Source: an uncultured delta proteobacterium
Lineage (GTDB): Bacteria > Desulfobacterota > Desulfobulbia > Desulfobulbales > Desulfocapsaceae
Direction of reading: 5' to 3'
Assembly: GCA_903875445.1 (NCBI GenBank)
Contig: CAIQWD010000041.1
Location: forward strand, 25,025-89,024
DNA length: 64,000 bases
The stretch's first letter is position 1; the number at the start of each line of letters is the position of its first letter. Positions 8,439 to 16,505 of the stretch are shown one piece after another. Below the pieces are notes generated by a model. It saw nothing but the letters and a program-made list of their open reading frames with translations. It searched no databases and was not told the DNA's origin. The translations under genes were made by a program, and so were the position numbers.

Positions 8439-9328
8439 CAAAACTCCTTGAGGCCGGCCATGGCGCTCGATCCGAACAGGCCGTGCGGTCTGACAAAGAG
8501 GATGACGAGGAGAATGGCGATGGCAATGGCGTCCTGGAAGGCGAGAGGCACAACGGAGACGGAAAAGGCCTCGATTATGCCGAGAAGCAGGCCGCCGGCC
8601 ACTGCCCCGAGCGAATTGCCGAGGCCGCCGAGGATGGCGACGGTAAATCCCTTGATCGCCAGGCCAGTGCCGTTGTCGTACTGGGTATAGGTGATCGGCG
8701 ACATCACTGCCCCGGCGAGGGCGCCAATGCCGGCGCTCAGGACAAAGGAGAGGGTCACCATGTTGCGGGTATCGATGCCGCAGAGCACGGCGGCGATCCG
8801 ATTGGCGGCGCAGGCCCGCATCTCCCGGCCGATGGAGGTGGCCTGGAAAAAGATGTTGAGGGCTACGACCATGAGGCTGCAGGTGCCGACTACCCACAGC
8901 ACCTGCGGCGAGACCCTGGCGCCGAAGATGGCGATGGTACTGATTTCGTTGCCGAAAAAATAGGGCAGGGAACGAACGTTCGCCCCCCAGACATGCAGGG
9001 CCGCCTCGCGGATGAGGATGGAGATGCCGATGGTGATGATGATCATCCGCAGGATTCCCGGATTTACCAGCCAGCGGATGAAGAGCATCTCGATTGCGGC
9101 ACCGATGCCCATGGTGACGACGACCGCGAGGAGGATTGCCAGCGGCAGGGGCAGATACTGGAGAAAGGTGATCGACAGCATGCCGCCGAGCATTACGAAT
9201 TCTCCCTGGGCGAAGTTGATGATGCCGGTGGTGTTGTAAATGATGTTGAAGCCGATGGCGACGATAGCGTAGATGCTGCCGTAGGTGATCCCGGCCATCA
9301 GATACTGGATGAAAAGTTCGCTTGTCAT
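8438..9328 (-). CDS. livH: Branched-chain amino acid type ABC importer, permease LivH
   Basis: This 296-residue integral membrane permease has the LivH hallmarks GSIYAIVAIGFNIIYNTTG, INFAQGEFVMLGG, the GREMRACAANRIAAVLCGI loop that contacts the ATPases, and the GGLGNSLGAVAGGLLLG helix. It forms the transmembrane channel with LivM. It follows livJ after an 81-base gap that contains a terminator-like hairpin and overlaps livM by one base. Confidence 0.92.
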   Translation of the reverse strand: MTSELFIQYLMAGITYGSIYAIVAIGFNIIYNTTGIINFAQGEFVMLGGMLSITFLQYLPLPLAILLAVVVTMGIGAAIEMLFIRWLVNPGILRMIIITIGISILIREAALHVWGANVRSLPYFFGNEISTIAIFGARVSPQVLWVVGTCSLMVVALNIFFQATSIGREMRACAANRIAAVLCGIDTRNMVTLSFVLSAGIGALAGAVMSPITYTQYDNGTGLAIKGFTVAILGGLGNSLGAVAGGLLLGIIEAFSVSVVPLAFQDAIAIAILLVILFVRPHGLFGSSAMAGLKEF

Positions 9329-9372
9329 AGGCGGGGAAACGTCCGGGGGAGCGCCTGGCCTTCTCTGAAAAC

Positions 9373-9398
9373 GACCGGAGCTTTATTTCGCCCCGGTC
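9373..9398 (-). terminator. Terminator-like hairpin between livJ and livH
   Basis: A 9-bp stem (GACCGGGGC paired with GCTCCGGTC, one G-U pair) with an 8-base loop, followed on the minus strand by GTTTTC. It lies immediately after the binding-protein gene. Such hairpins in ABC operons often let the binding protein be made in excess over the membrane subunits; that role is inferred here. Confidence 0.6.
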
Positions 9399-9409
9399 GC
9401 CATGGTCAC

Positions 9410-10561
9410 TTACTTGCCGGTGTAGGGGACAAACTTGCCGTTCTTGACGGTCATCATCTCAAAGGCGTCCAGGGTCAGTCCGTTATGGTCGGTGGCGGAG
9501 AAATTATACATGCCGCCGGTTCCGGGCAGATTCTTCAGGCCTTCAATGGCCTCGCGGATTTTTTCCTTGTCGTTGCCGCCGACGGCAACCGCCTTTTCAA
9601 AGATCATGAAGGCATCATAGGCATGGCCGCCGAAGGTCGAGGCGGTCTCCTGATATTTTCCCTCGTAGTCCTTGACGTATTGTACCAGAAGGGTCTTCTG
9701 GGGATGGCCCTCCGGCAGAAGGTCGGCCATCAGCAAACGCCCGGCGGGGAAGATGACACCCTCGGCAGCCGCACCCGCCGCCTCGACATACTTGATATTG
9801 CCGAAACCATGGCTCTGGAAGATCGGCACCTGCCAGCCGGCCTGGCGGATATTTTTCACAACGATGGACTGGGCCGGCACGATGGACCAGTTGATAAGGC
9901 CCTGCACTGCCTCATTGGCCTTGATCTTGGCAACAACCGCGGAAAGATCGGTAGCCTTGGCGTCGTAGACCTCGGACTCGACAATCTCGATCTTGTAGTC
10001 GGGGGCGATCTTCTGCAACTGTTCCTTGCCGGCCTTGCCGAAGCCGGAATTATCGACCAGTACGGCGATCTTCGCTATCCCCAGTTTGTTCATCTCCTTG
10101 AAGATTTTGATCGCTGCAAAAGAATCGTTCTGCGGGGTCTTGAACACCCAGGAGGCGAGTGGATTGACGATGACCTCAGCGGCGGCGCAAGAGATCAGCG
10201 GCGTCTTGGCGTCCTCGAAGATTTTTTTAACAGCCATGGTTTCGCCGGAGCTGGATGGTCCAAGGACCGCCAGAACATTTTCCTCTTCCAGCAATTGCTT
10301 GGCAAGGGAGATGGCTTTTTCCGGATTGCCGGCGGTGTCTTTCAGCACCAGTTCGATCTTCTTACCGTTAATTCCACCCTTGGCGTTGGCCTGTTCAACC
10401 ATCATTTCCAGGGTGCGGGCCTCGGGACCACCGAGAAACGAAGAAGGGCCGGTAACGGCCAATAAGGCGCCGACCTTGATATTTTCGGCCCATACCGATG
10501 GCGCCGACAGCAGACAGGTGGCTGCAAACGCACAGAGAGTCTTGCCCAATATCCTTTTCAT
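9410..10561 (-). CDS. livJ: Periplasmic substrate-binding protein of the liv-type importer
   Basis: This 383-residue type I periplasmic binding protein (Leu/Ile/Val-binding-protein-like fold) has an N-terminal signal peptide (MKRILGKTLCAFAATCLLSA, cleavage likely after VWA). Mature motifs are KVGALLAVTGPSSFLGGPEA, GGINGKKIELVLKD and VLGPSSSGETMA. The ATG at 10561 is fixed by a strong GGAGGA Shine-Dalgarno about eight bases upstream; longer in-frame starts up to 10648 would bury the signal peptide. It is the first gene of livJHMGF. The set of ligand residues cannot be read without a structure, so amino acid versus aromatic ligand stays open. Confidence 0.92.
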   Translation of the reverse strand: MKRILGKTLCAFAATCLLSAPSVWAENIKVGALLAVTGPSSFLGGPEARTLEMMVEQANAKGGINGKKIELVLKDTAGNPEKAISLAKQLLEEENVLAVLGPSSSGETMAVKKIFEDAKTPLISCAAAEVIVNPLASWVFKTPQNDSFAAIKIFKEMNKLGIAKIAVLVDNSGFGKAGKEQLQKIAPDYKIEIVESEVYDAKATDLSAVVAKIKANEAVQGLINWSIVPAQSIVVKNIRQAGWQVPIFQSHGFGNIKYVEAAGAAAEGVIFPAGRLLMADLLPEGHPQKTLLVQYVKDYEGKYQETASTFGGHAYDAFMIFEKAVAVGGNDKEKIREAIEGLKNLPGTGGMYNFSATDHNGLTLDAFEMMTVKNGKFVPYTGK

Positions 10562-10752
10562 GCACTTTCCTCCTTTCAATTTATGTCGCTTAACCAGGGA
10601 TGCCCGGACCTCTAAAATCATTGAGCAACCTACTCGAAAAGGAAACAAACAGGCAAGGTTTTTCCATCGAAAAAGAAAGCCGGGGTTGGCAAAACCTTTA
10701 ACGCTCTTCGGTCGAATGCGTCATACAGTCGACATGCGATGCAACCGGCCAA

Positions 10753-11130
10753 TTAAAGCGAGGAAGCCAAGAACAGATACACCGTCAGGGCAACGCCCAG
10801 GGCACCGACAATGAGATTGGTCAAAGCGCTGAAATAGACGGGATAACCATCGGGTATTTCAGCTGGTTGAAGCGACTTCAGTACCTTTTGATATTGTATG
10901 GTGGTGGCGGTCGAAGACAGTGCTCCCAAGATGATGAAGGAAAGACCAATCCAAAAGGAGATACCTCGCTGCTGCAACGTTTCGCTGTGCTGCGGAAACA
11001 ATATGTGGACGAACATACCGAATCGTTCAACCACAAACCCAAAGGCCATCAGGGCCAGCGAGGTCCGTGTCCAAGCGAGGAGAGTCCGTTCCGCGGCGAA
11101 GAATACTCTGGGATCTTTAAGGCTGGACAT
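10753..11130 (-). CDS. DUF202 (YidH-like) membrane protein
   Basis: This 125-residue protein has the DUF202 N-terminal signature FFAAERTLLAWTRTSLALMA followed by three hydrophobic helices. DUF202 proteins are small inner-membrane proteins, mostly of unassigned function. It sits in the same direction between the two-component regulator upstream and liv downstream, with gaps of about 80 and 190 bases, so it is probably its own transcription unit. Confidence 0.85.
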   Translation of the reverse strand: MSSLKDPRVFFAAERTLLAWTRTSLALMAFGFVVERFGMFVHILFPQHSETLQQRGISFWIGLSFIILGALSSTATTIQYQKVLKSLQPAEIPDGYPVYFSALTNLIVGALGVALTVYLFLASSL

Positions 11131-11212
11131 ATCGGTAATTCCTTTTTTGCCGCAAGGGCATAAGTTTCGTTTGAGCAGGCGAGCTGCTCAACTCAGCTTT
11201 ATCATTCGGTTG

Positions 11213-12556
11213 CTATTCGAGCCCGAACATCTTGATCTTTCGCCAGAGAGTCGTTCGCGGCACACCGAGAATCTCCGCGGCAATTTTCTTGTTATATTCC
11301 GTACTTTCCAATACTCTCAGAATATATCGTCGCTCCATTTCCTGCAAGGAATGCAGACCGTCGCCTTCGAGTGTGTCGAATTCGAGTTTCTGCAGATCCT
11401 TGGGTAAATCGTGTGGCCCGATTTCTTCGTCGTCCGTCAGGGCCACGGCCCGCTCGACAATATTTTCCAGTTCGCGAACATTACCGGGATAGCTGTAATT
11501 CAGCAAGATCTGCAGAGCCTGCGGCTCAATTCCGTTCACCTTTTTGTGAAATGCCAAACTGTATTTTTCGGTAAAGTGGCGGAGGAGCAAAGGGATATCT
11601 TCCCGACGTTCCGCCAAGAGCGGCAAGGCAATGGTTACCACATTGAGCCTAAAAAACAGATCCTCGCGAAAAGCGCCGATCTCCACCTCATGTTTCAGAT
11701 CTTTATTGGTGGCTGCGATAATCCTGATGTCAAGATTGATGGGTTTTGTGCCGCCGACCCGGAAGATCTGCCGCTCCTGGAGAACATGCAGGAGCTTGAC
11801 CTGCATGGCCAGAGGCATCTCTCCGATCTCGTCGAGAAAAACCGTGCCGCCGGCGGCCGATTCAAGCAGACCTATTTTTGCGGCCGTCGCTCCGGTAAAG
11901 GCGCCGCGTTCATGGCCGAAGAGTTCGCTGTTGATGAGTTCATCGGTAAAACCGCCGCAATTGAAAGCCACAAAGGGATGATCCTTTTTCTGGCTGAGCT
12001 GGTGAATGGCGCGCGCCACCAGCGCCTTTCCCGTGCCGCTGCCGCCCTGCACGAGCACATTGCAGTCGACCGGAGCGACCTTGCGGATCAGGGCAAACAA
12101 TTCCTGGATCGTCGGGCTGTTGCCGATTATGGCGGTCAAGCCCGAATCACTGCGCAGGGCCTCGCGCAGGCGCAGGTTCTCCAGGCGCATGGTAATCTTC
12201 TCCTGGGCACCCTTGGCCAACAGGCGGATCTCGGAAAGATTGACCGGCTTGGGAATGTAGTGATAGGCGCCTTTTTGGATCGCTTCGACGGCGGTCTCGA
12301 CACTCTTGTAACCGGTGATGATGATCACCTCGGTTTCGGTTCGCAGGGATTTGATGCGGGACAGGATGTCGAGCCCATCGAGATCGGGCAGGTGCATATC
12401 CAAAAAGACGATATCAAAGGGCTGTTGCATCATACGTTCCAAAAAGGAACGCCCCATGATAAAGGCCTCGACCTCGTAACCTTCCCGCAAGAGGGCCTGA
12501 CTGAGCCTGCGGCAGACAATCTCCTCGTCATCGACAATAGCCAGTCGTAGCTTCAT
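11213..12556 (-). CDS. NtrC-family sigma-54-dependent response regulator
   Basis: This 447-residue protein has a receiver domain (acidic pair D9/D10, phosphoacceptor D53 in VFLDMHLPD, conserved KP), an AAA+ central domain (Walker A GGSGTGKALVARAIH, the sigma-54 loop GAFTGA, Walker B-like GGTVFLDEIGE) and a C-terminal Fis-type HTH (KKIAAEILGVPRTTLWRKIK). It activates sigma-54 promoters when phosphorylated. The ATG at 12556 overlaps the histidine kinase stop in ATGA, which decides the start over MDWIM at 12568. The likely target is the sigma-54 promoter 1.7 kb away in front of the uspA-like/tauE/PEP-synthase-like operon, because a matching promoter and inverted repeat lie just beyond the kinase gene. 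Confidence 0.93.
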   Translation of the reverse strand: MKLRLAIVDDEEIVCRRLSQALLREGYEVEAFIMGRSFLERMMQQPFDIVFLDMHLPDLDGLDILSRIKSLRTETEVIIITGYKSVETAVEAIQKGAYHYIPKPVNLSEIRLLAKGAQEKITMRLENLRLREALRSDSGLTAIIGNSPTIQELFALIRKVAPVDCNVLVQGGSGTGKALVARAIHQLSQKKDHPFVAFNCGGFTDELINSELFGHERGAFTGATAAKIGLLESAAGGTVFLDEIGEMPLAMQVKLLHVLQERQIFRVGGTKPINLDIRIIAATNKDLKHEVEIGAFREDLFFRLNVVTIALPLLAERREDIPLLLRHFTEKYSLAFHKKVNGIEPQALQILLNYSYPGNVRELENIVERAVALTDDEEIGPHDLPKDLQKLEFDTLEGDGLHSLQEMERRYILRVLESTEYNKKIAAEILGVPRTTLWRKIKMFGLE

Positions 12557-14046
12557 GATCCAGTCCATCCTATAAAATCGCCTGTCGGGGTTTCCGAGAC
12601 ATGGGGCAGCAAGACGGTAAATCTTGCCCCTCGACCGGCCTCACTGAAGACTTCGAGCCTGCCGCCATGGCGCTTGATAATCGAATAACTTACCGCAAGG
12701 CCAAGGCCAGTGCCCTTGCCGACCTCCTTGGTCGAAAAAAACGGCTCGAAGATCTTATGTTGAATGTCGGCGGGAATGCCGGACCCGGTATCCTCGACGG
12801 TGAAACTGATATAGCCTTGAACCTGCGACCGAGCGACATGCATGGCAATTTTGCCGCCCTGCGGCGTCGCCTGAATGGCATTCTGCAGCAAATTGGTAAA
12901 TACCTGCTGCAGATTTCCGAGATTGCCGCGAACGAGCGGAAGGTCGCGGCTGACCGAGGTCTCAAGACGCAAACCGACCATTTTGAACTGATTTTTAACG
13001 AGAGCAATGGTGCTGTTCAGGATCTGCTCCGGGGCAATCTTACTGAAGACCGGGTTTTCCGTACGGGAAAAATCCAGCAGATTTTTGACGATATCGGCGG
13101 CTCGCTCGGCCTGACTGATTATATCGTCAATCATTTCCGTGCAACCGTCATCCATTCTATTAATATATTCCTCTCTGAAACTTTCGGCGGTAAGAGCAAT
13201 GTTGTTGATGGGGTTGTTCAGTTCGTGGGCAATTCCGGCGGTAAATGTACCGATTGCGGCAATTTTCCGGGCTTGAACCAGATCTTCCTGGTTGTTTTCC
13301 AATTCCTCGGCCATGCGGTTGAAGGCCTCGATCAGCCCGGATATTTCTTCCAGGCGGACACCATCGTAACGGATCGGTCGGAAATCCCCGCGCCCAACCA
13401 GGCGGGTCGTCTCCATCACCACATCCAGGGGCTTCAGCAGGCCATGGGAGATAAGCCAGAGAACCAGGGTCATCGGAAACAGGAAGATGGCGAAAAAGGC
13501 GAAGGGAAGAATCGAAGTCCTGGCGATGGTCGCATGGATGCGTGTTCGTTTGAGCTCGCGAAAATGATCCGCCGAATCGGTCAGTTTCTTGCCGAGGTTG
13601 CGCAGTATTTCGGGAGCTGCCGAATCCCCGTCGGCGATCCGGTCGACCAAGTGGCGGTAATCGAGCAGGGTGGTTTTGAAATCGGCAAAGGGTTGTTTGC
13701 CGTCAAGCTGCGGCAGATCCTCCGAGAGATCTCCGACCAGAATATCGATACGGCCCAGATATTCCTTGCTTTCAAGGATGTTCTGCTGGTCACGGTAAAT
13801 CAGAAAGTTTTTTTCAAATCTCCGTAATTCTAGAATATTGTTCAGCAAATCGTCATACCGTTCACTTAAGACCATCCGCGTCCGAAGCGTTGACAGATTC
13901 CAGAAATTCATCGCGGTCAGGGCCGAGATGGAGAGAAAGGTCACAGCGAAGATGACGAAAATCTTGCCCTTGATCGATCTCAGTCGCAACCACCTCACAC
14001 TGATGCGGGAAAATCTCTGCACAAAAAATTCCCAGACGCCACTCAT
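12553..14046 (-). CDS. Membrane sensor histidine kinase
   Basis: This 497-residue kinase has a first membrane helix near residues 25-50 (GKIFVIFAVTFLSISALTAM), a predicted periplasmic helical sensor of about 130 residues, a second helix (SILPFAFFAIFLFPMTLVLW), a HAMP-like linker, an HisKA H-box (AGIAHELNNPINN) and an HATPase domain with N box NLLQNAIQATP, G1 DTGSGIP and G2 GTGLGLAVS. The ATG at 14046 has GGAGGA upstream; the earlier in-frame ATG is less supported. It is cotranscribed with the NtrC-type regulator and diverges from the uspA-like operon. The helical periplasmic sensor has no recognisable ligand pocket. Confidence 0.92.
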   Translation of the reverse strand: MSGVWEFFVQRFSRISVRWLRLRSIKGKIFVIFAVTFLSISALTAMNFWNLSTLRTRMVLSERYDDLLNNILELRRFEKNFLIYRDQQNILESKEYLGRIDILVGDLSEDLPQLDGKQPFADFKTTLLDYRHLVDRIADGDSAAPEILRNLGKKLTDSADHFRELKRTRIHATIARTSILPFAFFAIFLFPMTLVLWLISHGLLKPLDVVMETTRLVGRGDFRPIRYDGVRLEEISGLIEAFNRMAEELENNQEDLVQARKIAAIGTFTAGIAHELNNPINNIALTAESFREEYINRMDDGCTEMIDDIISQAERAADIVKNLLDFSRTENPVFSKIAPEQILNSTIALVKNQFKMVGLRLETSVSRDLPLVRGNLGNLQQVFTNLLQNAIQATPQGGKIAMHVARSQVQGYISFTVEDTGSGIPADIQHKIFEPFFSTKEVGKGTGLGLAVSYSIIKRHGGRLEVFSEAGRGARFTVLLPHVSETPTGDFIGWTGS

Positions 14047-14084
14047 CGAAAAATCCTCCTTATCCGGTCCTATGGTCAAAGATC

Positions 14085-14141
14085 ATTCCAGTTTGAAACA
14101 ATCGTCCATGAACAATACAGGTATTTGTTTCAAATTGGAAT
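14085..14141. promoter_or_regulatory. Inverted repeat, candidate enhancer site for the NtrC-type regulator
   Basis: Two 17-base arms, ATTCCAGTTTGAAACAA (14085-14101) and TTGTTTCAAATTGGAAT (14125-14141), are inverted copies matching at 16 of 17 positions and separated by 23 bases. They lie 75-130 bases upstream of the sigma-54 promoter in the kinase/uspA divergent region, the normal place for an upstream activating sequence. They may also autoregulate the kinase operon, whose start codon is 40 bases away. Confidence 0.65.
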
Positions 14142-14215
14142 AATAAAAAACGCTGCCGCCGACTCCGGTTGCTGTATCAACTTTGAATTACACTACTATT
14201 TTTTGATAATTCGCT

Positions 14216-14230
14216 TGGCACCAACCTTGC
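14216..14230 (+). promoter_or_regulatory. Sigma-54 promoter of the uspA-like/tauE/PEP-synthase-like operon
   Basis: TGGCACCAACCTTGC has the invariant GG and GC of the -24/-12 elements with exactly ten bases between them, and TTGC at -12. Transcription would begin near 14242, about 97 bases before the uspA-like ATG. The divergent two-component system encodes a sigma-54 activator with an intact GAFTGA loop. Confidence 0.8.
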
Positions 14231-14338
14231 AAATCAACAACCGATTGAGAAACCAAAGGGATCAGCGCCGCAAGTTTGCAGGAGTTCATGCGGTCGGTCC
14301 TAACATTGCAATATTCGTGTCCTTCTTCTGACGGCTGA

Positions 14339-14761
14339 ATGGAAAAAATACTTGTGGCGATAGACGGCAAACACGGAGCCTGGGAAGCCTTGTCCCACGC
14401 CTGTTCCCTGGCCAAGCGGATTCATGTTCAACTCAATGTTCTTCTGGTCATTTCATTGACAAGAGGGCATCACTCACAAGTCGAGACAGATACGGAAGAT
14501 CATATAAAAAAACGGCTCGAACTGCTCATTGAGGCAGCCAAGTCGGAGGGAATTACCATTAATTATTTTATCGCGGAGGGGAACTATGACGACGAGGTGA
14601 TCAATTTTATCAACCATAACAAGATAACTTTATTGGTGCACGAAACCCCTGAGAGCAACACGCGACCGGCAAGCAATGAACGGGCGGCTTCTTTACGCTC
14701 GCTCCGACACCGAATAGCCTGCAAGATGGAAGTCGTTGCCCCGAAGAAATCATGCACCTGA
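14339..14761 (+). CDS. UspA-like universal stress protein
   Basis: This 140-residue single-domain protein starts MEKILVAIDGKHGAWEALSHA, the usual beginning of UspA proteins, and has the alpha/beta layout of the family. The C-terminal nucleotide-binding motif GxxGxxxxxxxGS is not visible; the end reads ASLRSLRHRIACKMEVV, so it is probably not an ATP-binding type. It is the first gene behind the sigma-54 promoter and is followed after 16 bases by the TauE-like permease. The Shine-Dalgarno is weak. Confidence 0.8.
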   Translation: MEKILVAIDGKHGAWEALSHACSLAKRIHVQLNVLLVISLTRGHHSQVETDTEDHIKKRLELLIEAAKSEGITINYFIAEGNYDDEVINFINHNKITLLVHETPESNTRPASNERAASLRSLRHRIACKMEVVAPKKSCT

Positions 14762-14777
14762 ACTTCGAGAGGATTAC

Positions 14778-15719
14778 ATGAGCCTTACAATGAACCTGTA
14801 TCTCCCCATCGCCGGCAACAGTGTTAACTGCGTGGCGATATTCGGACTTGGCGGTGCTGTCGGCCTTTTATCCGGTATTTTCGGAGTGGGCGGTGGCTTC
14901 CTAATGACCCCACTTTTGATGATGATGGGCATCCCGCCGACCGTTGCCGCCTCATCCGACTCCAACCAGATCGTCGGCGCCTCCACCTCGGGGACGCTTG
15001 CCCATTTCCGCCATGGCAATGTCGATTTCAAAATGGGTTTCCTGCTGCTTCTCGGCGGTATCGCCGGAGGCAGCATCGGCGTGCAGATCATCAAGATCCT
15101 GCGCCAACTCGGTAATGCCGATTTCCTGATCAGTATTACCTATGTCCTGATGCTCGGCTTCGTCGGCGGCTACATGTTCCTGGAAAGCCTGCAGGCCATG
15201 CGCAAAGCCAAGGCCCCCGACAAAGCCCAGGCCGCACCGCCCAGGCGTGAATCGATCTATGCCAAAATGATTCGCAGCATGCCCTTCCAGATGGATTTTC
15301 AACGTTCCGGTATCCGCCTTTCACTCCTTATGCCCCTTGCGCTCGGTGTTCTGGTCGGCATCCTGGCGGCGATCATGGGCGTCGGCGGCGGCTTTATCAT
15401 GGTGCCGGTCATGGTCTACCTGCTGCGCATGCCGATGCATGTTGTAGTCGGCACCAGTCTCTTTCAGATTCTTTTCACCTGCATCAATGTCACCATTATG
15501 CAGGCCACCCAAAATCATACGGTCGATTTCGTCCTGGCCCTGCTCCTCTTGATCGGCTCATCCCTCGGCGCCCAAGTGGGGGTCAAGGTCGGCAAAAAAT
15601 TGGGCGGTGAGCAGTTGAAAATCCTTCTCGCTTCGCTGGTTCTCATCGTCATGTTCAAGATGCTTTACGATCTGTTGGTTCGGCCGGATATTCTCTTGGC
15701 CTATATGGGAGGACACTGA
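14778..15719 (+). CDS. TauE/SafE family permease (putative anion or sulfur-compound exporter)
   Basis: This 313-residue membrane protein has eight or so helices in two homologous halves, each with the family's glycine motif: GLLSGIFGVGGGFLMTPLL near residue 30 and GILAAIMGVGGGFIMVPVM near 210. TauE/SafE proteins move organosulfur anions such as sulfite or sulfoacetate across the inner membrane. The start at 14778 (MSLTM) follows GAGAGGATTAC and is preferred over an upstream ATG inside the uspA-like gene. Its tight coupling to a TIGR02186 protein, with the stop codon and next ATG one base apart, is a known pairing. The central loop of about 40 polar residues (MRKAKAPDKAQAAPPRRES) is longer than average. 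Confidence 0.87.
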   Translation: MSLTMNLYLPIAGNSVNCVAIFGLGGAVGLLSGIFGVGGGFLMTPLLMMMGIPPTVAASSDSNQIVGASTSGTLAHFRHGNVDFKMGFLLLLGGIAGGSIGVQIIKILRQLGNADFLISITYVLMLGFVGGYMFLESLQAMRKAKAPDKAQAAPPRRESIYAKMIRSMPFQMDFQRSGIRLSLLMPLALGVLVGILAAIMGVGGGFIMVPVMVYLLRMPMHVVVGTSLFQILFTCINVTIMQATQNHTVDFVLALLLLIGSSLGAQVGVKVGKKLGGEQLKILLASLVLIVMFKMLYDLLVRPDILLAYMGGH

Positions 15720-15720
15720 A

Positions 15721-16491
15721 ATGCGGAAGATTCATCACTACTTAATCCGGTTGGCATTGTTTTTGGGGATCCTTGTTCTCCCTTGTTTGTCTCTGGCCGA
15801 CACGATCGGCAGCCTTTCCACCACCCCGGAACACATTTTGATGGGTGCCCAGTATGATGGACTCAGCCTGAAGGTGAATGGCACCGTTCCAGCGGGCAGC
15901 GACGTTATCGTACTTTTCACCGGTGCGGGCAGCGAGCTGCACCTGCGGGAAAAGGGTAAGGTCTTTGGCCTGTTATGGATGAACGTCGGTAAGGTTACGC
16001 TGAAAAATGTGCCCAAAGTCTGTCTCGTCGATTCTTCCCGCTCTTTTGAGGAACTTGGCAAGGTTGCCGATCCCTACCGCTTGAATGGCTTACGTGATGC
16101 CATTGAGGTTGAAAAGGGAAGTGGCAGCGGCAATATCGATATAGCCCGGGAATTGCTGCTCTTGAAAAAAGACGAAAGGTTGTATAGTGAAACTGCCAAG
16201 GGTGTGATCCTCGGCGCCGATGAGGGGGCAAGTCGCACCTTTGCAGCGAACATGCCGATCCCGTCAGCCATCGCCCCCGGCGAGTATCAGGTCGAGGCTG
16301 TCGCCATCAAGGATGGAGCGGTGGTTGGTAGATATGTCACCGCAGTTAAGGCCGAGTTGACTGGTTTTCCTCTGTGGCTCAGCAAGCTGGCCTATGAAAA
16401 AAGTATGCTCTATGGCGTGCTGGCCACAGTTATCGCCCTTGTCAGCGGCTTGGCAATCGGCCTTGTGTTCCAGAGCAAGGGGGCCCATTAA
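15721..16491 (+). CDS. TIGR02186 / Alph_Pro_TM family membrane-anchored protein
   Basis: This 256-residue protein has a signal peptide (MRKIHHYLIRLALFLGILVL, cleavage near LSLA), a periplasmic domain beginning EHILMGAQYDGLSLKVNGTV with the VIVLFTG and GLLWMNVGKV segments typical of the family, and one C-terminal membrane helix (LYGVLATVIALVSGLAIGLV). It should be a periplasmic protein anchored by its C-terminus. The family is repeatedly found beside TauE/SafE permeases, as here; its role is not established. A GGGAGGAC Shine-Dalgarno lies in the end of the permease gene. Confidence 0.8.
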   Translation: MRKIHHYLIRLALFLGILVLPCLSLADTIGSLSTTPEHILMGAQYDGLSLKVNGTVPAGSDVIVLFTGAGSELHLREKGKVFGLLWMNVGKVTLKNVPKVCLVDSSRSFEELGKVADPYRLNGLRDAIEVEKGSGSGNIDIARELLLLKKDERLYSETAKGVILGADEGASRTFAANMPIPSAIAPGEYQVEAVAIKDGAVVGRYVTAVKAELTGFPLWLSKLAYEKSMLYGVLATVIALVSGLAIGLVFQSKGAH

Positions 16492-16505
16492 GTCCGGGTG
16501 TCTCG

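Noticed and set aside
8439..8897. N-terminal extension of LivM
   Set aside because: The extension overlaps livH completely and its translation is arginine/histidine/proline-rich; the ATG at 8438 gives a normal LivM start.
8483..10465. A 660-codon open frame on the plus strand opposite livH and livJ
   Set aside because: It is the antisense shadow of two well-recognised genes; its translation is rich in Asp/Gly/His without any family motif, typical of high-GC reverse strands.
10562..10752. A possible sigma-54 promoter before livJ (TGGAAAAACCTTGC on the minus strand)
   Set aside because: The spacing between GG and GC is nine instead of ten bases and no enhancer-like repeat is nearby.
14125..14331. 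A 68-codon frame in front of the uspA-like gene
   Set aside because: It overlaps the inverted repeat and the sigma-54 promoter and has no ribosome-binding site; it is regulatory DNA.
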